DNA from: Hydrangea macrophylla
Lineage: Eukaryota > Streptophyta > Magnoliopsida > Cornales > Hydrangeaceae
Direction of reading: 5' to 3'
Assembly (NCBI GenBank): GCA_033977485.1
Contig: CM066997.1
Coordinates: forward strand, 79,516,634 to 79,580,633
DNA: 64,000 bases
Shown here: piece by piece, positions 12,070 to 23,240 of the stretch
Layout of the letters: each line of letters begins with the position of its first letter
How positions within the stretch are numbered: the first letter of the stretch is position 1
Program-made: the position numbers and the translations under genes
Notes under the pieces: model-generated
Seen by the model: the letters and a program-made list of their open reading frames with translations, nothing else
Databases searched by the model: none
Told to the model about the DNA's origin: nothing

Positions 12070-12445
12070 CCAATTTCTTTCAAGACCTTGCCTTGAACTA
12101 CGCTCGACCTGATTACCACTCGTCATATGTAGGCAACCACATCGGTTCGGTCGACACCATCATAATCAAACCAATTTCTTTCAAGACCTTGCCTTGAACT
12201 ACGCTCGACCTAATTCCCACTCGGGGATACATAGGCAACCACATCGGTTCGGTCGACATCATCATAATCAAACCAATTTCTTTCAAGACCTTGCCTTGAA
12301 CTAAGCTTGACCTGATCCCCACTCGAGGGTACGTAGGCAGCGACATCGGTTCGGTCGACACTATCATAATCACCCCCCTTTTCCTTCAAAACTTTGGCCC
12401 GAACTACGTTGGACCTGATCCCCGCTCGAGGGTACGTAGGCAGAC
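12070..12445. repeat. About 101-bp tandem repeat, 3 full and 1 partial copy
   Basis: CAATTTCTTTCAAGACCTTG starts at 12071, 12172 and 12274, and a diverged start follows near 12372. Each unit includes GAACTACGCTCGACCTGAT and CATCGGTTCGGTCGACA. It creates a repetitive open frame on - that is not a gene. Confidence 0.85.
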
Positions 12446-12653
12446 TTTCAAAAAGAAAAGAAGGATGGCTCGCTAGGTCAAAAATTCAAAATGACGCCTA
12501 GGCAAAAATTAGAGCTAAATCCAAGGTGAGCAATAACAAAAGAGAGAAAAGAGCTCGCTAGGTCACCTCACTGGTGCCTAGGCAAAAGTTATGAGCATTT
12601 GAGAGATTAAAGTCACGGTCCTTGCCTCAAGCCAGAAAATCACCTTCCACACT

Positions 12654-12829
12654 AGGGGCAAACTTCAACCACCCGCCTCGTTTGCCTAAATTTTTACTAT
12701 CTACCCTTCATACAAGGGGCAAACTTAGGTCACCTACCCTGTTTACCCAAAACCGTCAAACAACCATCTTCTAAACCAGGGGCAAACTTAGGTCACCTAC
12801 CTCGTTTGCCTATAAATTAGGGGCAAACT
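12654..12829. repeat. Four AGGGGCAAACT units resembling the polypurine tract/LTR junction
   Basis: The 11-mer AGGGGCAAACT occurs at 12654, 12715, 12778 and 12819. It is identical to the polypurine tract-LTR junction at 16192-16202. Between them run TAGGTCACCTACC.CGTTTGCC blocks. Confidence 0.85.
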
Positions 12830-13389
12830 CCGTTTTCCTAACACGATCCCTTCACACCAAAGGGTGAGTTTTCAAGTCACCAAGTTGTTTCAAAAATTTT
12901 GAAATAGAGCATCTTTTATTCTAAAAGCTAAGGCACTAATCCAAAGCACATCTCGAGAGAAGCAAAGAATTGATTAGATCAATAGGGAAGAACTTTGAAA
13001 ATGAGATTTATCATCAAAATTATGCAAAGTGAACACAGAAGAGAAATGGTACATCATTTATGATGAAAGCACATCAAGTTTTGGCAAGTCGAGCTTGTTT
13101 CATTTTGGTGTCAAATGTGTCACCCTCGCGTGTCGGTATCTGTCAGTTTTGAGTCTATCATAGACTTTTTCAGGAAAAGAGTCGGTCATAGTCTCAAATG
13201 TGTAAGTCAACAGTGACGAATAATGAATTTTTCAAATCAAGTTATAAAGAGCATTCCAATGACTATACAAGCAGGAGTACCAAACATCATTACTGCACCA
13301 GACAAGGCGTTAGCATGAGAAGTGTCCAAACTTAGGGCAAATGCAAATTTCATCCCTTTCCAAACCGCCAAAGGTTAACCATCTTCGTT

Positions 13390-14145
13390 CATGCAACATA
13401 AGTCCATGAGTGGATGTTGATGATCTTCCTTTCTCCTAGTAACATAAGTCCATAAGTGGATGTTGCTCATCTTCGTTCATGCAACATAAGTCCATGAGTG
13501 GCTGTTGATGATCTTCCTTTCTCCTAGCAACATAAGTCCATAAGTGGCTGTTGCTCATCTTCGTTCATGCAACATCAGTCCATGAGTGGCTGTTGATGAT
13601 CTTCCTTTATCCTAGCAACATAAGTCCATAAGTGGCTGTTGCTTATCTTCGTTCATGCAACATAAGTCCATGAGTGGCTGTTGATGATCTTCCTTTCTCC
13701 TAGCAACATAAGTCCATAAGTGGCTGTTGCTCATCTTCGTTCATGCAACATAAGTCCATGAGTGGCTGTTGATGATCTTCCTTTCTCCTAGCAACACAAG
13801 TCCATAAGTGGCTGTTGCTGATTTTCGTTCATGCAACATAAGTCCATGAGTGGCTATTGATGATCTTCCTTTCTCCTAGCAACATAAGTCCATGAGTGGC
13901 TGTTGATCTTTCATCTTTCTTCATGCAACATAAGTCCATGGGTGGCTGTTGATGATCTTCTTTCATCCTAGCAACATAAGTCCATGAGTGGCTGTTGATC
14001 TTTTATCTTTCTTCATGCAACATAAGTCCATAAGTGACTGTTGATCATCTTTCTTCATGCAATATAAGTCCATGAGTGGCCGTTGATGACCTTCTTTCAT
14101 CCTAAAGCAACATAAGTCCATGAGTGATTGTTGATCACCCTCCTC
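13390..14145. repeat. About 45-bp tandem repeat, roughly 17 units
   Basis: Units carry GCAACATAAGTCCATGAGTG or its AAGTG variant followed by GCTGTTG. Flanks alternate between CTTCGTTCATGCA and CCTTTCTCCTAGCA, so adjacent units pair into a dimer. No coding role. Confidence 0.9.
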
Positions 14146-14349
14146 TTTCAATATCAAAACCTTAACTATCGCAGACCATCTCCGTATCCCTCATCACAAA
14201 TAGAATGATACCTTGACTCCCATTCAATGGGCGTATTTCCTTCTTCCTAGAAGAGTACATTATCTATTCCAGTGGCCCATTTTATTCAAGATTGACAAGG
14301 TTTTATCCCCAACAATCTAGAAGTCTGTCAGACCATCCCCAGCAGGAAA

Positions 14350-14880
14350 ATTAGCTCCCAAAGGCCCTAACCAACTCTTTTGGATTGAGCATTTACAAGA
14401 TTTGATCAACCACGAAAGATTCAAAAATAGATCCTGGTTCTAGGTCAAGAATTAAAGAGAGATTCTCAGAGAGTCCATCAGCTCCTAAAGGTCCTAACCA
14501 GCTCTTTTGGATTGAGCATCACAAGATTTGATCAACCACGAGAGATTCAGAGATGGATCATGGTTCTAGGTCAAAAATTGAAGAGAGATTCTCAGAGAGT
14601 CCATCAGCTCTCGAAGGCCCTAACCGACTCTTTTACATTGAGCATTACAAGATTTAATCAACCACGAGAGATTCAGAGATGGATCCTGGTTCTAGGTCAA
14701 GAATTGAAGAAAGATTCTCAGAGAGTCCATTAGCTCCCGAAGGCCCTAACCGGATCTTTTGGATTGAGCATTACAAGATTTGATCAACCGCGAGAGATTC
14801 AGAGATGGATCCCGATTTTGGGTCAGCAAGATTTGATCAACAATGAGAGATTTGAATTTAAATCTTGGTTCCCGGTCAAG
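14350..14880. repeat. 117-126-bp tandem repeat, about 4 copies
   Basis: ATTGAGCAT recurs at 14394, 14511, 14637 and 14763. Each unit carries AAGATTTGATCAACCACGAG and GATTCTCAGAGAGTCCAT. Open frames across it are repeat artefacts. Confidence 0.85.
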
Positions 14881-14949
14881 AGAAGTAGTTGAAGAGAGAT
14901 CCCAGAAAGAGTCGCTTCATCCCTAGCAGATTCAGTTTAATCCCTAGCA

Positions 14950-15470
14950 GGCATATCGATTCATACATCGGCAGTTCAATCCTGACAGTCACAGTAGTTC
15001 ACCGTCGACTCGTCATCTCGATTAGTACATGGTCAGTTCAATCCATGACAGTTACAGTAGTTCACTGTCGACTCGTCATCGTCAGTTCAATCCATAACAG
15101 TTATAGTAGTTCACTGTCGACTCGCCATCTCGATTCATACATCATCAGTTCAATCCTGACAGTCACAGTAGTTCACTATCGACTCGTCATCTCGATTCTT
15201 ACATCTGCAGTTCAATCATTATAGTTATAGTAGTTCACTGTCGACTCGTCATCTCGATTCGTACATCGTCAGTTCAATCCATGACAGTCACAGTAGTTCA
15301 CTGTCGACTCGTCGTCTCAATTCGTACATCGTCAGTTCAATCCATGATAGTCACAGTAGTTCACTGTCGACTCGTCATCTTGATTCATACATTGGCAGTC
15401 CAATCCATGACAGTCATAGTAGTCCACTGTCGACTCGTCATCTCGATTCGTGAATCATCAGTCCATTAAT
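14950..15470. repeat. 63-bp tandem repeat, about 8 copies
   Basis: TCGACTCG recurs at about 15005, 15068, 15117, 15179, 15241, 15304, 15367 and 15430, a 62-63-bp spacing with one 50-bp unit. Units include CAGTTCAATCCATGACAGTC. The repeat-encoded frame on + is not a gene. Confidence 0.9.
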
Positions 15471-16187
15471 CATCATTGTTTTACCATCACTCTCATTCAA
15501 AATATGTTGTGTTCATCATTCTCGTTCAAAATCTTGGTCTTCCATGTCCATTAATGGCGCTTTTGTGTATGTCGCTTGACATATCTGGTTTTCATGTCCA
15601 TTACTAGAATTCTTAGGGTTTCTGTGTCCAAGACTTCCATGTCCATCGGTTATCTGTCAAACTTCATCTTTTATTAACGTCCTCAGAGACCCCACATCCG
15701 ATTATATTCACTTGCGAAGCACACTTTCCAAAATTCAGAAGTTTGATCCAAGACCAAGGGTCTTCACACCTTGGTATCCCTATCCGGGTCAATAACTGCA
15801 TCACAGTAAAAAACACTAGCACAACATAAGTCCACTCGGAGTGGTACACCCCACAGCACCAGTTCATACTAGGATTAGAACACTAGGTATGATAGGACTC
15901 ATGATATAATTCATATCACATCCATGTATTGTATATCATCCTTATAGCATAGCATCTGCCTGTCTCGTTGTGCATGTGTGACTTGCTCCTTTATGCCCTG
16001 AACTACGTCCTGGTCTGATTCCCCTTGGGATACGTAGGCAGCTCACGCAGAGCACGACCAGCACTAGCCTCAGCATCATTGCATCTTTTTCAACGCTTTT
16101 TATCCTAAATCTATAGTCACCAAAAGACCTGTCTCTTCAAAGCTTTGGCACTCACTTGCGACATGCGTTGCCTCGCAAGTTCATGCC

Positions 16188-16201
16188 AAAGAGGGGCAAA
16201 C
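16188..16201 (+). promoter_or_regulatory. Polypurine tract of Ogre-type element
   Basis: AAAGAGGGGCAAAC abuts the LTR start TGTAGACACC. This position and purine content fit the primer for plus-strand DNA synthesis, and show that the next LTR is a 3' LTR in + orientation. Confidence 0.75.
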
Positions 16202-17020
16202 TGTAGACACCTATTTTGTCGGCTATCAGATTTAGGAGACCCATAGCTTGGTGGTTCACAATGATCGAAAAAGACTCAAAAAGGAATTCTGGAAGTTAGT
16301 TCTATCTCTCAAAATGCTCAGAATGACCAAAATACCCCCAAAAGCCCAAAAAACTCCCAGATTTGGACCGAAAGTTTTGAAAACATGTTACGTCGTAAGT
16401 AAAGTGATAAAATGAGTTTTTAAGTAAAATCAGATGAAATCGTCAACTCCCAGGGACCCCCGGAAAGTCTCCGTTGACCAAGGTTTGACCAAGTTTGACC
16501 AAAATCGTCCAAATTCTCCGAGATCATTCTATATCATGTGGAAAGTATTAAAATGAGTTTTAAAATAAAATCGAGCAAAAACGTCAGCTCTTGGGGGCTC
16601 CTAGAGATTTCCAGAACTTCCCGGGAATCCCAGGTTTGAGCAGTTTGACCAAAATTTGACTTTAGAACTGGAGCACCATAACAATTTTCAAATATTTTTC
16701 ATGGATACTAGAGGTCAATAGCTTTCCAACAGTATATCGCACATAATTTTTGGATTTAAAACGAATTTATTGTGAATTTCTGAAAGCAAAAAAGGCGATC
16801 AAATCGGCTTTTATTGCAAATACCGTAAAACTTTTCAAAGTAACCTATCCCCAAATTATTTTTTATGTAAAATAGACTCCATTAACTTTCCAACGGTATA
16901 TCACAACCTCAATTTGGAGTTCGTATGCATTTTCTATGAATTGCAGACGAAATAGGGCATTTTCGCGAATACTGGAACCTCTGGGGGCCTAAACAGGATT
17001 ATCCAAATGATTAAGGAGTA

Positions 17021-17079
17021 GTGCCGCCGCGGCACAGGCCCAGTGCCGCCGCAGCACAGGCCCAGTGCCGTCGCGGCAC
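17021..17079. repeat. GTGCCGCCGCGGCAC palindrome triplet upstream of TATA
   Basis: Three copies of a CpG-rich palindrome about 22 bp apart, joined by AGGCCCA, in otherwise AT-rich DNA. The TATA box follows about 146 bp later. Confidence 0.9.
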
Positions 17080-17224
17080 TCTTCTCCAGAACAGTATACT
17101 TTTGCAATTATTTTTGGGGGTCCATTTTGATTAATTACAAATCAAAACAATGTAGTTTGATGTTCACAGATGTTTGGGACCAATGGGAGCACTTTCTAAA
17201 TCCAAAAACCACCCCAAATTAGCC

Positions 17225-17232
17225 TATATAAA
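17225..17232 (+). promoter_or_regulatory. TATA box of Ogre-type LTR
   Basis: TATATAAA followed by a C-run (ACCCCCC), downstream of the palindrome cluster. It marks the likely U3/R promoter. Confidence 0.6.
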
Positions 17233-19440
17233 CCCCCCATTGCTCTTCATTTTGGGGGGGCCAAGTGAAAAGTCCATAGAAGTTGTAGAGAGAAAGAGAG
17301 ATCGAGATAGATTTAGAAGTGAGAAAGGAGCTTCCTCCTACTATTTTTCTATAGAAAGTGAGTTCCAATCTTGTTTTCCTCCACCATTCTTCTATATATT
17401 TCATCATCAATACACCCAACCACCATTTCTCTAAGCATTTATGAGTTAGGAAGCTACTTCCATGTCCAAATGTCAACATCTATGAGTGAAACACCAAGCT
17501 ACAAGTCCAATATCACATTGATTATCACCTATTGATTGTTATTTACTTCCTTGTTCATATTATGTTCATCTCTTCCTAACCTCATTTCTTTTTTTGACAT
17601 TTCTATTTACTTACTAGTTCATCATCCTCTAAATGATGACATGAAGTTTGAGGTGAGCGAATCCTTATGGATAGTAGCTCTTGACCTCAAAAACATGTTT
17701 GATAGATGATGATTATAACCTCAATGCCTCCAAGGTATCCTTGAAGTTATGTTCAAATGAAAATAAATCTCTCCAACAATCTTGGAGGTTCTTGATGATG
17801 AGTTTGATGTTGACATTTTAAGTGGCTATAACCTTCATTGAGTATTGAAAATATGCTTTCAAAACTTCTATTTCAAAACCCCCTTCTTAAAACACTCACT
17901 TTGATTTCAAGAGATAAACCTTGTTTTCCCAAAATCTTCAAAACAGTGAGTCAAAACAGTGAGTGATCTGAGTTCAAAGATTTCTCTAGAACTCAATACT
18001 CAATTTATGGATGCAAGTTCACTTAGAAAGTCTTCCTAACTCATTGGAGAACACCCATGATTTTTGGTTTGACTTGGAAATACTTGAAAATGGCCCATTT
18101 GGACCCAAACATTCCTTCCTGACATTCTGCCTTTGCTGTCACAGTATCTTGGTCGAATTTCAACTTGTTTTACAGAAAACTTTTCCAAAACGTATGGTCC
18201 TAACTTATTTTTCCCTTGAACTTCAATCTCTTAAGGAACTGTCTGTGTAATATGGGCCTCTAGATCATTTATTTTCATTTTCTAAGATTTTCTAACATTT
18301 CAGTCAACAGTACGGACTCTATTTTTGAGTGATCTCTATTGTTTATATGATTTCTCTCAATATGTGATTTTTATTAAAGATTGGCTTTTTGGGTTGTATT
18401 CTAGACACAATAATGAAGATCTCCATAAAAAATCATGCATTGAAAACATTCCTAACCCCTCTTTTCCATTTTTAAAATATCATATTACTGTTCTGTCCAC
18501 TATTCACAACAAGCACACTTTTACTTCCCCCCTTTGATTTGATGCTTACATGCACTCCAAATTAGCTCATGTCTTAGGAAGTAGTTTATACTACATTTGT
18601 ACATATCCCATGATGATTTCATTCATTCATTCATTCACATTTTAGACTTCTAAGTCATTCTAGGAATCCATGAACACAAAGCACACTACAACCTTAGCAC
18701 ATTCTAGATACATACCTTGCATCCATGCAAATATTTGGGGCTTTTGTGACTCCTAATCTAAGAAGATTATAAGGAATGAATTTGATCACACGTCCATACT
18801 TCCCCTCGATCTAATCATCCTTCCTCATCCATCCCGAGGATTGAGAGATCTTCTTTTCTCAAAGATTAACATGCATCATTCTAGCTTGCTAAGCATCCTT
18901 GTTTTCTTTGATTTATTTGTTTCAAGAACAATTCATGTCCCCTTAGATTAGGAAAACTTTATTACTTGACATATGATTAGACAATTTTTCCTCGGATTGT
19001 TTTGTGTGATCTTTCACTTTGCATTGTGTGATACTTGGCTTAGATCTTATGAATGATATCTTATCTTTAGATCTTCCATTTTAAATTTTCTTATGTGATG
19101 TAATATACTATCATAGTATTAATTGTCGAACTATACATAGTATAAGATGATTATTTGGATGATAATTGAGGCCTGTCGAAAGACGGGGCGAGTTGAGGGT
19201 GTTTTAGTCGCGACAAAGGCTCCTTCCTCTCTCGTACCAAACCCCGAGCCAAGTTCTTTGGTTATGAAGGGCCGGTGCCCTTTATCCGTTTGGGTGAGTC
19301 AAAATTAGGTTTCTTGGTTCCTTAAAGACCAAGTGGCAACTCTGTATCTATTTTCAACAGACCCATTTTCTTTTCCTTTTCAAAATAATCTCAAACAAAC
19401 AAGAAGAGGTGGAATTCCGCGTATCCACAGCTGGCGCACG

Positions 19441-19798
19441 TGTGTGTGGAGTAAACCCATTGGACCTTAGGTCCTCTCCGTTCCACAAAATTGGGTACCC
19501 CTTAGGGTCCAAACCCATTTCTTGAAGTAGCTTTATAAATACACTTGATACTCCTTGAAAATTTCCTATGTGAGATAAGGTAAGTTGGGAACCTCTTTCA
19601 TTTCAACAACTTCTTGTAAGGGGCAGCCTTTGAGCATTAATTTCTTATTCACCCAACAATGGTTTTGGACATGTGAATATCCAAACTTCATCTCCTCATA
19701 GAGGAGTATACAAAATCACAAGAACCCCACTCAAACTCTAAGTGGGTCCCACTTCTATTAGGCCTTATACATGGCCAAAAATCAATATTTATCCAACA
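19441..19798 (-). repeat. Copia B 3' LTR
   Basis: Reads TGTGTGTGGAG...ATCCAACA on +, so TGTTGGAT...CACACA on the coding (-) strand. It is similar throughout to 26596-26925. On - it is preceded by a purine-rich GTGGAGGAT tract (19799-19807), consistent with a 3' LTR. The flanking 5 bp (GCACG) do not match those of the other LTR (ATATA). Confidence 0.75.
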
Positions 19799-20349
19799 AT
19801 CCTCCACATGAATGAAATTAATCTAAACGATGTGAAACAATGTAGACTTGAAAAGAGAGAGCACAATGGATCACTCCTGCAACAGGACATAGCATTTGGC
19901 TTTGAACCTTCCCTTGTGATAGTCTATCAGATTTACTGGCGGCCTAGTGAATGTATAGTCTTGAACTAATTACCGTTAGTGTAAACAACTGACAGATCTC
20001 ACACAGAAGTTTTCCAAAACATAGTTTAGTTTTTACACTTGTGTTCGTTTTGGCCTTGAACACTCGCTTGGTTCAGTGACTGTTTATCAAAGAATTTCAC
20101 CTTTCTCAAATTCTTGTAGAAGCAGCCCCACTTCTCATTCACATAGGTGACTTGTTTAGAGTATCCTGCTATACTCCGCTTGGCAATACCAACACACATA
20201 GTCATTAAAGCTAAGCTTATCCTCAAACCATGCGCGTATCACTGTTGTATCATAGAAATGGGCTGGAGAGCATTTCTCCTCAGTGATTCTCCTCAAGTAT
20301 ATGGAATTAGGTTGTCCCTTTAAACCTAGATCTTGGGATCTCTAATCAA
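19799..20349 (-). other. Copia B 3' untranslated region
   Basis: Non-coding stretch between the RNase H stop (20350-20352) and the 3' LTR, with the polypurine tract at 19799-19807. No other feature seen. Confidence 0.5.
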
Positions 20350-20881
20350 CTAGGTTGGGTTTTCATTCCGGTACCTTGTATTTTCATAGTCTTTAATCCT
20401 ATTCCTTTAGATGATTTATTAACTAACTCTCGATTTAACCCTTTGGTTAGCAGACCCGCAATATTGTCCATTGACTTTACATAGTCAATCGTGATAATCC
20501 CACTTGAGAGTAGTTATTTTATGGTATTGTGTCTTCGACAAGTATATCTTGACTTACCATTATACATATTGTTTTGTGCCCTTCCAATAGTAGGCTGGCT
20601 ATCGCAGTGTATGCAAATTATTGGCATAGGTTTTGAACATCTCGAAATATCTTCTACAAAATGGCGAAGCCACTCAGCTTCTTCCACTACCTTGTCTAGC
20701 GCAATGAATTCTGACTCCATTGTCGATCTAGCTATACAAGTTTGTTTTGAAGACTTCCATGAAATAGATGCACTACCAAGTGTAAAAATATATCCACTTG
20801 TAGACTTTGAATCGTTTATATTTGATATCCACTTTACATCACTGTATCCTTCCAATATAGCTAGATATCTCATATAGTACA
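20350..20881 (-). pseudogene. Copia B: RNase H and polyprotein C-terminus
   Basis: The - strand reads [20 protein letters not shown], then [20 protein letters not shown], then a C-terminal tail (DYVKSMDNIAGLLTKGLNRE) and a stop at 20350-20352. This is the copia RNase H-like domain that degrades RNA in RNA/DNA hybrids. The catalytic-type E in STMESEF is present. The expected D of the first motif (GYTDSD) is replaced (GYSDVK). At 20877-20881 the reading is broken by an Athila-family solo LTR with duplication GTACA. Confidence 0.85.
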
Positions 20882-21058
20882 TGATCGGGAGAGAACAAAT
20901 CCTAATTATACGCCTTAACTCACATTTGTTAGTCGTTTTTATCCTGTTTTTGTGAAATTTTACTTTATTTTCTATTTTCTAGCAGGTTTTAGAAGAAAAC
21001 AAGTATATCAGGTCAAACAAGGTGAAAAGGCAGGAAGAAAGAAGCAGAAAAAGACACA

Positions 21059-21159
21059 TCGCGCGCGCGGTCCGCGGGCGCGAAAACCCAGAAATCGCTC
21101 CAGCGATCCGCGCGCGCGACCCTCCCATTTACGCGCTCGCGCGGCCCGCTCGCGCGATC
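21059..21159. repeat. CpG-rich palindromic cluster of Athila-family LTR
   Basis: Repeated GCGCGCGCGGTCCGCGGGCG, GATCCGCGCGCGCGACC and CGCTCGCGCGGCCCGCTCGC units, strikingly GC-rich against the AT-rich LTR. A TATATATAT run follows about 141 bp downstream on +. Confidence 0.85.
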
Positions 21160-21300
21160 CGTACAAAAAACAGAGTTACGTATTTCACTATTCTGAAGAG
21201 TCCTGTGCAGATGAAATTGCTTGAAGATGTCCAGATTGCAAATAACACCTGTTTTAATTCGTTTCGGGAGAGGAAAGCTTGGAGAATCTCTTGAAAACTC

Positions 21301-21309
21301 TATATATAT
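21301..21309 (+). promoter_or_regulatory. TATA box of Athila-family solo LTR
   Basis: TATATATAT downstream of the GC-rich cluster, in the same relative place as 43843-43852 and 28942-28949 in the full-length Athila. Inferred promoter. Confidence 0.5.
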
Positions 21310-22242
21310 CTAGTTTTTATGTTTTTAAGGGGTTACACACCTAGAGAGATCCATTCACATACATTCATTGAAGGCAAGAGGAAAGGGAAGAGCAAGCTTG
21401 AAGGTTTCTAATGGCTTACATCAACTCCATCTTCATGCTTTCACCCATCATGAGCCACTAAACTCCTCATCTAGGGTTTCAATGAAACCCTAGCTATGTA
21501 AAGGGGGATTCTATGCTTTTCTATTTTAAGTTTTTATGTTTTGGGATAGTGATTGTATGTTGGTGAATTTTATATAATCAGTTTTTAATGTTAATAATCA
21601 AGAGTATTTTGGATCTATTCTTGTCTTAGATTTTTCCTTATGCTTATTGAACTCAATAGTCCTTGATTTCTGTGATTGATAGGAGTATTTACATACAGTG
21701 GTGCTTATTTGATTGTGATGTTTACATCTTTTATAATCCATGCTTAGGAAAGATGAGTTATGCTACACCTTAGTCATAGGTAGATAATTCATGTGAACCG
21801 TAGATGGATTATGTTTAGATTAAACTAACGATATCTTCTTGACGATACTATTGGGCTTGTAGCTACAATAGATCATAACTATCCAAACATAGAACTTAGA
21901 ATAAGAAGTATAGACCCTCAATGCATAGTTAGTGGTGGATTTGTAATCCTAGATCTCATCTCCATATATTTAAACCAATTTCCAATTTCGCATTTAAGTT
22001 TACTTAGATTTAATTCTAGATCTTAATTCTAAAATTTCATAGTTTAAAGTAGTAGTGATAATAAAAACCTAAATCAATTCAACTTCCGATTTTCTTATAA
22101 CTAGATAGATTAGATTTTAGTAATTAAAGGATTAAAAGTCAACAATCTCTGTGGGTTCGACCTTTACTTTTCACACTACAAATCTTTTGAAAGTAAAGTA
22201 TAAATAAGCATACTTTTATATCTTGATTTTGACAACATCAGT

Positions 22243-23240
22243 ACAACCCATTATTACGAGTGTAACATAAGTACCGGAGTACTCTCACTATCTAGTGTTC
22301 ATTTCCTGGATTACTAGTGAATCTACTCAATTTACTAACTGAATAAGCAATGTCAGGTATTGTACAACTCATCAAGATAATCAAGCTTCCTATCACTTGA
22401 GAATATTTTAGTTGAGAAACACTCTCACCGGTATTCTTAGATAGGTGTAGACTTAAGTCCACGGGCGTTCTAGCTACGCTCGTATCAGACTTGTTGAACT
22501 TCTCTAGAATCTTGTCTATATAATGTGGCTCTGACAAAACAAGGCCATATGTATTTCTAGAGATCTTGATGCCCAATATAACATCAGCAAGTCCCATATC
22601 TTTCATGTCAAATTTAGAATTCAACAATTTCTTAGTTGAGGAAATAATTTAATCATTACTTCCCACAATGAGCATGTCATCAACATAAAGACACAAGATG
22701 ACATAGCCATCATTTGTGTTTTTGACATAAATGCATTTGTCACACTCATTAATCTTAAATTCAATAAAAATCATAGCTTTGTCAAATTTCTCATGCCATT
22801 GTTTAGGAGCTTGCTTTAAGCCATACAATGATTTGACAAGCTTGCACACTTTTTTTTCTTGCCCTGGAGAAGAAAACACCCTTTGGGTTGTTCCATATGG
22901 ATTTCTTCATTCAAATCTCCATTAAGAAATGTAGTCTTAACATCTATTTGATGTATTTTGAGATTTCACAGAGCTACAATTGCAATAATCATTCAATTAT
23001 TCTCGTAATAGGAGAATACGTATCAAAGTAGTCTAGACCCTCCTTTTGTCTATACCTTTTAATCACAAGCATTGCCTTATACTTATTAATAGTACCATCT
23101 GTTTTCATTTTTCTCTTGAAAATCCATTTATACCCTAAAGGCTTACATCCAGGAGGCAGATCAACAAGTTCCCAAGTATGGTTTTGTAAGATGGAATCAA
23201 TTTCACTCTTGATTGCTTCTTTCTATAATGGACCCTCTGG
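22243..23240 (-). pseudogene. Copia B: reverse transcriptase
   Basis: Open stretch 22649-22879 reads VCKLVKSLYGLKQAPKQWHE and ends in the catalytic YVDDMLIVG. Stretch 22292-22627 continues (FDMKDMGLADVILGIKISRN) and ends PGNEH beside the solo LTR. Upstream toward 23240, RT palm sequence can be followed with stops and frameshifts. The domain copied the element RNA into DNA; the break by the solo LTR and the frameshifts inactivate it. Confidence 0.85.

Larger units (their letters stand above)
11950..16201 (+). mobile_element. Ogre/Tat-type gypsy element: 3' untranslated tandem-repeat zone (5' part missing)
   Basis: More than 4 kb with no retrotransposon domain but five separate tandem arrays, ending in a polypurine tract that abuts a 3.2-kb LTR. 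The motif GAACTACG...CCTGAT...TACGTAGGCAG, common in plant Tat-lineage elements, recurs in the first array and again near 15998-16040. Giant Ogre/Tat elements typically have long LTRs and tandem repeats between pol and the 3' LTR, which fits. The coding region is absent, so this is a truncated element. The lineage rests on repeat architecture and LTR motifs, not on a protein domain. Confidence 0.65.
16202..19429 (+). repeat. Ogre-type 3' LTR, about 3.2 kb
   Basis: Starts TGTAGACACC after the polypurine tract and ends GTATCCACA at 19429. A related LTR, in reverse orientation and truncated, is at 56463-59281: both share the TGTAGACACC start and, near the other end, the GGGGCGAGTTGAGGGTGTTTTAG segment (split here as GGGGCGAG plus TTGAGGGTGTTTTAG). 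It holds a GTGCCGCCGCGGCAC cluster (17021-17079) and a TATA box (17225). Directly after the LTR comes GCTGGCG, which resembles the leader/primer-site start of an Ogre element rather than a target duplication, then the LTR of copia B. Confidence 0.75.
20882..22242 (+). mobile_element. Athila-family solo LTR inside copia B
   Basis: Runs from TGATCGGGAGAGAACAAATC to TTGATTTTGACAACATCA, with a perfect GTACA duplication at 20877-20881 and 22243-22247. It is 1361 bp, the reverse complement of the LTRs of the Athila element at 28008-44269 (1284 and 1362 bp). With no internal region left it is a solo LTR produced by LTR-LTR recombination. It carries the GC-rich cluster at 21059-21159 and a TATA run at 21301. 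Confidence 0.9.

Noticed and set aside
12113..12373. 86-codon - strand ORF with repeated STEPMWLPTY segments
   Set aside because: It is the translation of the 101-bp tandem repeat; no start context or homologous domain, and the frame breaks outside the array.
14889..15469. + strand ORFs with repeated VTVVHCRLV segments
   Set aside because: Produced by the 63-bp repeat, whose length is divisible by three, so the frame stays open without selection.
20952..21294. Arg/Ala-rich ORFs on + near 21000-21290
   Set aside because: They come from the GC-rich palindrome cluster of the Athila solo LTR and are not conserved as a frame in the other LTR copies.
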